64,000 nt of DNA, from positions 1 to 64,000 of the forward strand of contig NZ_JBHSMA010000016.1 of the NCBI RefSeq assembly GCF_042655385.1. Direction: 5' to 3'. Each line of letters opens with the position of its first letter. The stretch's first letter is position 1. A program made the translations under genes and the position numbers. This stretch comes from Larkinella bovis (GTDB taxonomy: Bacteria > Bacteroidota > Bacteroidia > Cytophagales > Spirosomataceae). The notes under the pieces are model-generated. The model worked only from the letters and a program-made list of their open reading frames with translations, was not told the DNA's origin and searched no databases. Below are positions 61,268-64,000 of the stretch, in pieces.

Positions 61268-63895
61268 TTACTGCTTTATGACCCGCTTCCACACCCATCT
61301 ATCCCGGATCTGAATCCGAAGAAAATAGGTACCCGCCGAGTAACGGCTTATAGGGAGGCTTATGGTGTCCGCATTCATCTGACACTGTAGCAAAACCTCA
61401 CCCTTCAAATTCACCATCGTTACCTGAGCGGGCTTTGCCATTTGTTTTTCTCTCCATCGGATGGTTAACTCGGTGGTCGCAGGAACCGGAAAAACGTCTA
61501 CGGTTACGGCCTGCCATTCGTCGTCAACCCCTAAAATGGGACTGACCGTAACAACCGCCCGACTCCCCAGGACCGTCCCGGCGCCACATTCATTCCGGAC
61601 AGACACCAACTGATAAACCGTTGACTTAAGCGGCCTTACTGTAAAAACATACGGATTCGCACCCGTCTCCACCGACTGCATACCGCCCAGCCCGGAAGCC
61701 GTGCTGTCCTGCCAGGTAAAGGTCCAGGGACTCTGGCCGGTGAAGGTCACCATCAGGGACGCATCCTGCCCTTCCACAATCGTCTGACTCTTCATCAGCG
61801 TGGCCGTTGGTTGGGGCAATACCTGTAAGACCGTAGGGCTGATGTTTCCCACAATGGGAATTTTAGGGTTGGTTGCCACCACGCGGACCCAATACGCACC
61901 CGCCGGGGTTCCAACGGGCATTGTACCGGACAACAATCCATTGCCAGGCTGACTGGAAACCAGATCAGTAAATACCGCCTTTGTCGAATCCTCCCCTACT
62001 TTCGCTACCTGAATTTTAAAGACATTCCCGGCCGTAAAAGACCCGGTTGTCTGATAGCCAACGCTAAAATGGCCACCGCCACACAGGGCAGTAGTCGATA
62101 ACGACAAGGTCTGAAGCCGGGGAATAAGCACCGTTATGGTAGCCCCATTGCCAACGACCTCACCGGCGCCACACTGGTTACGCACACCAACGGCCTGATA
62201 GGTCATGGTCTGCTCTGGTACTACCAACAGCGTTGTATCCTGCGAAGCGGTTCCAGTCAGGCCATTCGATAACGAATAACTATAAGGCCCACCACCGGTA
62301 AAGAACAACCGCAGCGGTCGCTCGGAGCCGAGGATGGCCGTTGTGGTTCCATTCACGGACAACGTAGGCTTGATCTGCACCACCACACGAAGGCTGGCCT
62401 TATCGCTTTCGCAGCCCTCAATGGTTTGGGTAACATAATAGAATTGATTCCCCGGCTTACTCGTATTCGGGGTTGGGGCTCCGGATAAAACCGCCCCCCC
62501 ACTTGCATACCAGCGCAGGTTTTGCCCAACGGCCTCCAGCGGTAAGGCGGGCGTATTTTCACACAGATAGACCGGCTGAACCATGGGCCGCGCGGGCGAT
62601 GGATCGAGTGTGAACGGATACGCATTGCTTTGAACGGAAGGGTTCGTACTGACTATTTTAAGGGTATATTCAGCTGGCAGCAGGTACGGAAGCGTTCCCG
62701 AAATGACGCCCGCTCCCACCCCTTTCAGGCTCCCTATCTGGTATGAATTATTCCATTGATCGACAACCACCAGCCTAAACTCCGTGTTGGCATCAAACGA
62801 TCCCGATAGACGAAACCGGGCCTGAAGTTCACTCCCGGGACAGCTGTGCGCCACATTCAGTTCTGTGATGGTAATGGTCGGCAGATTGATCGGGAATACG
62901 AGTTCTGTACGATACGCCGAGTCAGCGCCATTCCGAAAGAACGCGTTCTGCACCTCGTATAAAGGCATCCATTGATATACTACAACATTGCTATAAGTCA
63001 CTTTAAGCAGGAAGTTGGGATACCGAATATGCCAGGGAGAATCGTTCGACAAAGGCCCGTACGGGTTCGATACAAAATCATAGATGCCCTGGCTATTCGT
63101 GTAGCCCGTCACTACCGGGATTGGCTTAACTGAATACGAAAACCATTCGACCGGATAAAGCTCCAGCCTGGCCTGGTCAAGGGGCATTCCCTGCGCACTG
63201 CTGACCTGAATGCCGATCGTGCCGGGGAATGGACGCGTAATCCACGCATCGCCCTCAATCGGGCCGTCGGCAGTAGAATTGAGTAGATGCGTGGTGTGCT
63301 CATCCCACGTAATATTACCATAAGGATAATCCATAATGGAACTGACCGTCTTAAACGCGGTATTGTTAACCGGATTTTTCGAGCCTTCAACGCTTAAGCC
63401 ATAGAGATCAATGGCTCCGCGGGCGTGGGCAAACTCGTGGGTCAGCCCGTCGGTTGCTCCCGGGCCAAAGGGCCCACTGGCCAGATCGTTACTCCAGGTC
63501 CATTTATGATAGATGGTCTGATGATCGCCGTACCAGCCGCCCCCCGTCGAATTGGGAGTAAAAGCCCCGTCAACGACCACACAATAGGTAAAACGGGGAT
63601 GAGCCCGAAACACTTCCAGAGCCGCCGGACCATCAAATACGTAGATGGAATCAACCCGGAAGTCATAAATCCCATTGAAGCCGGTGCCCCTATTGAAATT
63701 GGCATTCACCGTGGCAATCTGGGCTCTGACAATCTGGTCGATCGGTTGACCAATCTTCAACTGATGAAAGTCTGCGGTTTGTTGTTCAACCGCTACCACA
63801 ACGCTGAAAGTCCACGTCGGTTTAGCCAGCGCCTGCGAATTTTGTAAAAACCCTATTAGTACCAGTTTCAGCAAAAAACGTAACGGATGATTCAT
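61268..63895 (-). CDS. secreted metzincin-type protease with Ig-like repeats and T9SS sorting domain
   Basis: An 875-residue exported protein (the in-frame ATG at 63904 would add three residues). A signal peptide covers about 1-25. The N-terminal domain (30-250) contains H153-EFA-H157-AR-G160-AI-D163 and, 25 residues later, the Met-turn S-I-M188-D-Y. This is the metzincin pattern HExxHxxGxxD with Asp as probable third zinc ligand, as in snapalysin. Then come a carbohydrate-binding-like beta region (about 250-400), one Cys-paired Ig repeat (YLCEN...GCES, as in the adhesin at 19553) and two further beta domains shared with that adhesin. A type A sorting domain (VDVFPVPATTE to VIKQ) ends it. It should be a surface or secreted protease; substrate unknown. 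Confidence 0.82.
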   Translation of the reverse strand: MNHPLRFLLKLVLIGFLQNSQALAKPTWTFSVVVAVEQQTADFHQLKIGQPIDQIVRAQIATVNANFNRGTGFNGIYDFRVDSIYVFDGPAALEVFRAHPRFTYCVVVDGAFTPNSTGGGWYGDHQTIYHKWTWSNDLASGPFGPGATDGLTHEFAHARGAIDLYGLSVEGSKNPVNNTAFKTVSSIMDYPYGNITWDEHTTHLLNSTADGPIEGDAWITRPFPGTIGIQVSSAQGMPLDQARLELYPVEWFSYSVKPIPVVTGYTNSQGIYDFVSNPYGPLSNDSPWHIRYPNFLLKVTYSNVVVYQWMPLYEVQNAFFRNGADSAYRTELVFPINLPTITITELNVAHSCPGSELQARFRLSGSFDANTEFRLVVVDQWNNSYQIGSLKGVGAGVISGTLPYLLPAEYTLKIVSTNPSVQSNAYPFTLDPSPARPMVQPVYLCENTPALPLEAVGQNLRWYASGGAVLSGAPTPNTSKPGNQFYYVTQTIEGCESDKASLRVVVQIKPTLSVNGTTTAILGSERPLRLFFTGGGPYSYSLSNGLTGTASQDTTLLVVPEQTMTYQAVGVRNQCGAGEVVGNGATITVLIPRLQTLSLSTTALCGGGHFSVGYQTTGSFTAGNVFKIQVAKVGEDSTKAVFTDLVSSQPGNGLLSGTMPVGTPAGAYWVRVVATNPKIPIVGNISPTVLQVLPQPTATLMKSQTIVEGQDASLMVTFTGQSPWTFTWQDSTASGLGGMQSVETGANPYVFTVRPLKSTVYQLVSVRNECGAGTVLGSRAVVTVSPILGVDDEWQAVTVDVFPVPATTELTIRWREKQMAKPAQVTMVNLKGEVLLQCQMNADTISLPISRYSAGTYFLRIQIRDRWVWKRVIKQ

Positions 63896-64000
63896 CGGTA
63901 GCATAGCCTTTGGAAGGTCCTTACCAAATCCCTGGGAAATGGCTGGCGGTAAAATTGACGCTTATCCCCCAATCAGGCTATGATTCCCGTTAGCTCCCCC

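Overview
The window is a 64 kb stretch of a Bacteroidota chromosome. It most probably comes from Cytophagales, family Spirosomaceae (Spirosoma/Larkinella-like); that placement is inferred from gene style, not from a search. The evidence is five secreted proteins with type IX secretion (T9SS) C-terminal sorting domains (four type A, one gliding-associated type B), promoters of the Bacteroidota form TTG-N~20-TAnnTTTG, a TonB-dependent receptor with an N-terminal carboxypeptidase-regulatory domain, BatD, and an M3 peptidase. I see no prophage, transposase, integrase, CRISPR array or rRNA. There is one tRNA (His). One 98-base run of N lies inside a repetitive gene.

Layout. 0-9 kb: an M1 aminopeptidase cut by the window edge, a HupE/UreJ-like membrane protein, an enoyl-reductase-like MDR enzyme, an ExbB/ExbD pair, and a minus-strand run batD-aroC-apbE. 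9-16 kb: a small conserved protein, then minus-strand sensor kinase, response regulator, hemB and pyrC, with a T9SS-cargo-like secreted protein divergent from the kinase. 16-26.6 kb: a GH3/serine-hydrolase fusion, a ten-repeat Ig-like T9SS adhesin, tadA, Mn-type SOD, tRNA-His, a carotenoid (CruF-like) membrane enzyme and a MerR/B12-type regulator with intact CarH cobalamin residues. 26.7-34 kb: a TonB receptor, mannose-1-phosphate guanylyltransferase, thiL, a lipoprotein, a cytochrome b5-like protein and an N-acetylglucosamine kinase-like ATPase. 34-40 kb: one very large secreted GH42-like multidomain T9SS protein carrying the assembly gap. 40-52 kb: a GT4 enzyme, an oxidoreductase and a peptidase, followed by a glycan locus with three GT2 enzymes, an RfbE-like epimerase, a GT39/ArnT-like membrane transferase and a cytosolic GH43-like propeller. 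52-64 kb: a class A beta-lactamase, small membrane protein, YheT-like hydrolase, 2-hydroxyacid dehydrogenase, gliding-type T9SS protein, methionine aminotransferase, sterol desaturase family protein and a T9SS metzincin-type protease.

The most unusual signals are: (i) a set of sequence-unrelated but architecturally alike intergenic hairpins, each built from a short word repeated and then inverted, which nearly fill the gaps exbB-exbD, batD-aroC, kinase-regulator, sod-tRNA and manC/thiL; (ii) the pairing of a CarH-like B12 photoreceptor candidate with a carotenoid gene; (iii) the assembly gap, whose flanks join exactly when compared with a neighbouring tandem copy and restore the reading frame; (iv) a secreted metzincin with a HExxHxxGxxD zinc motif; (v) the glycan locus with an intracellular propeller protein. 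Gene functions are family-level calls made from motifs read in the translation.
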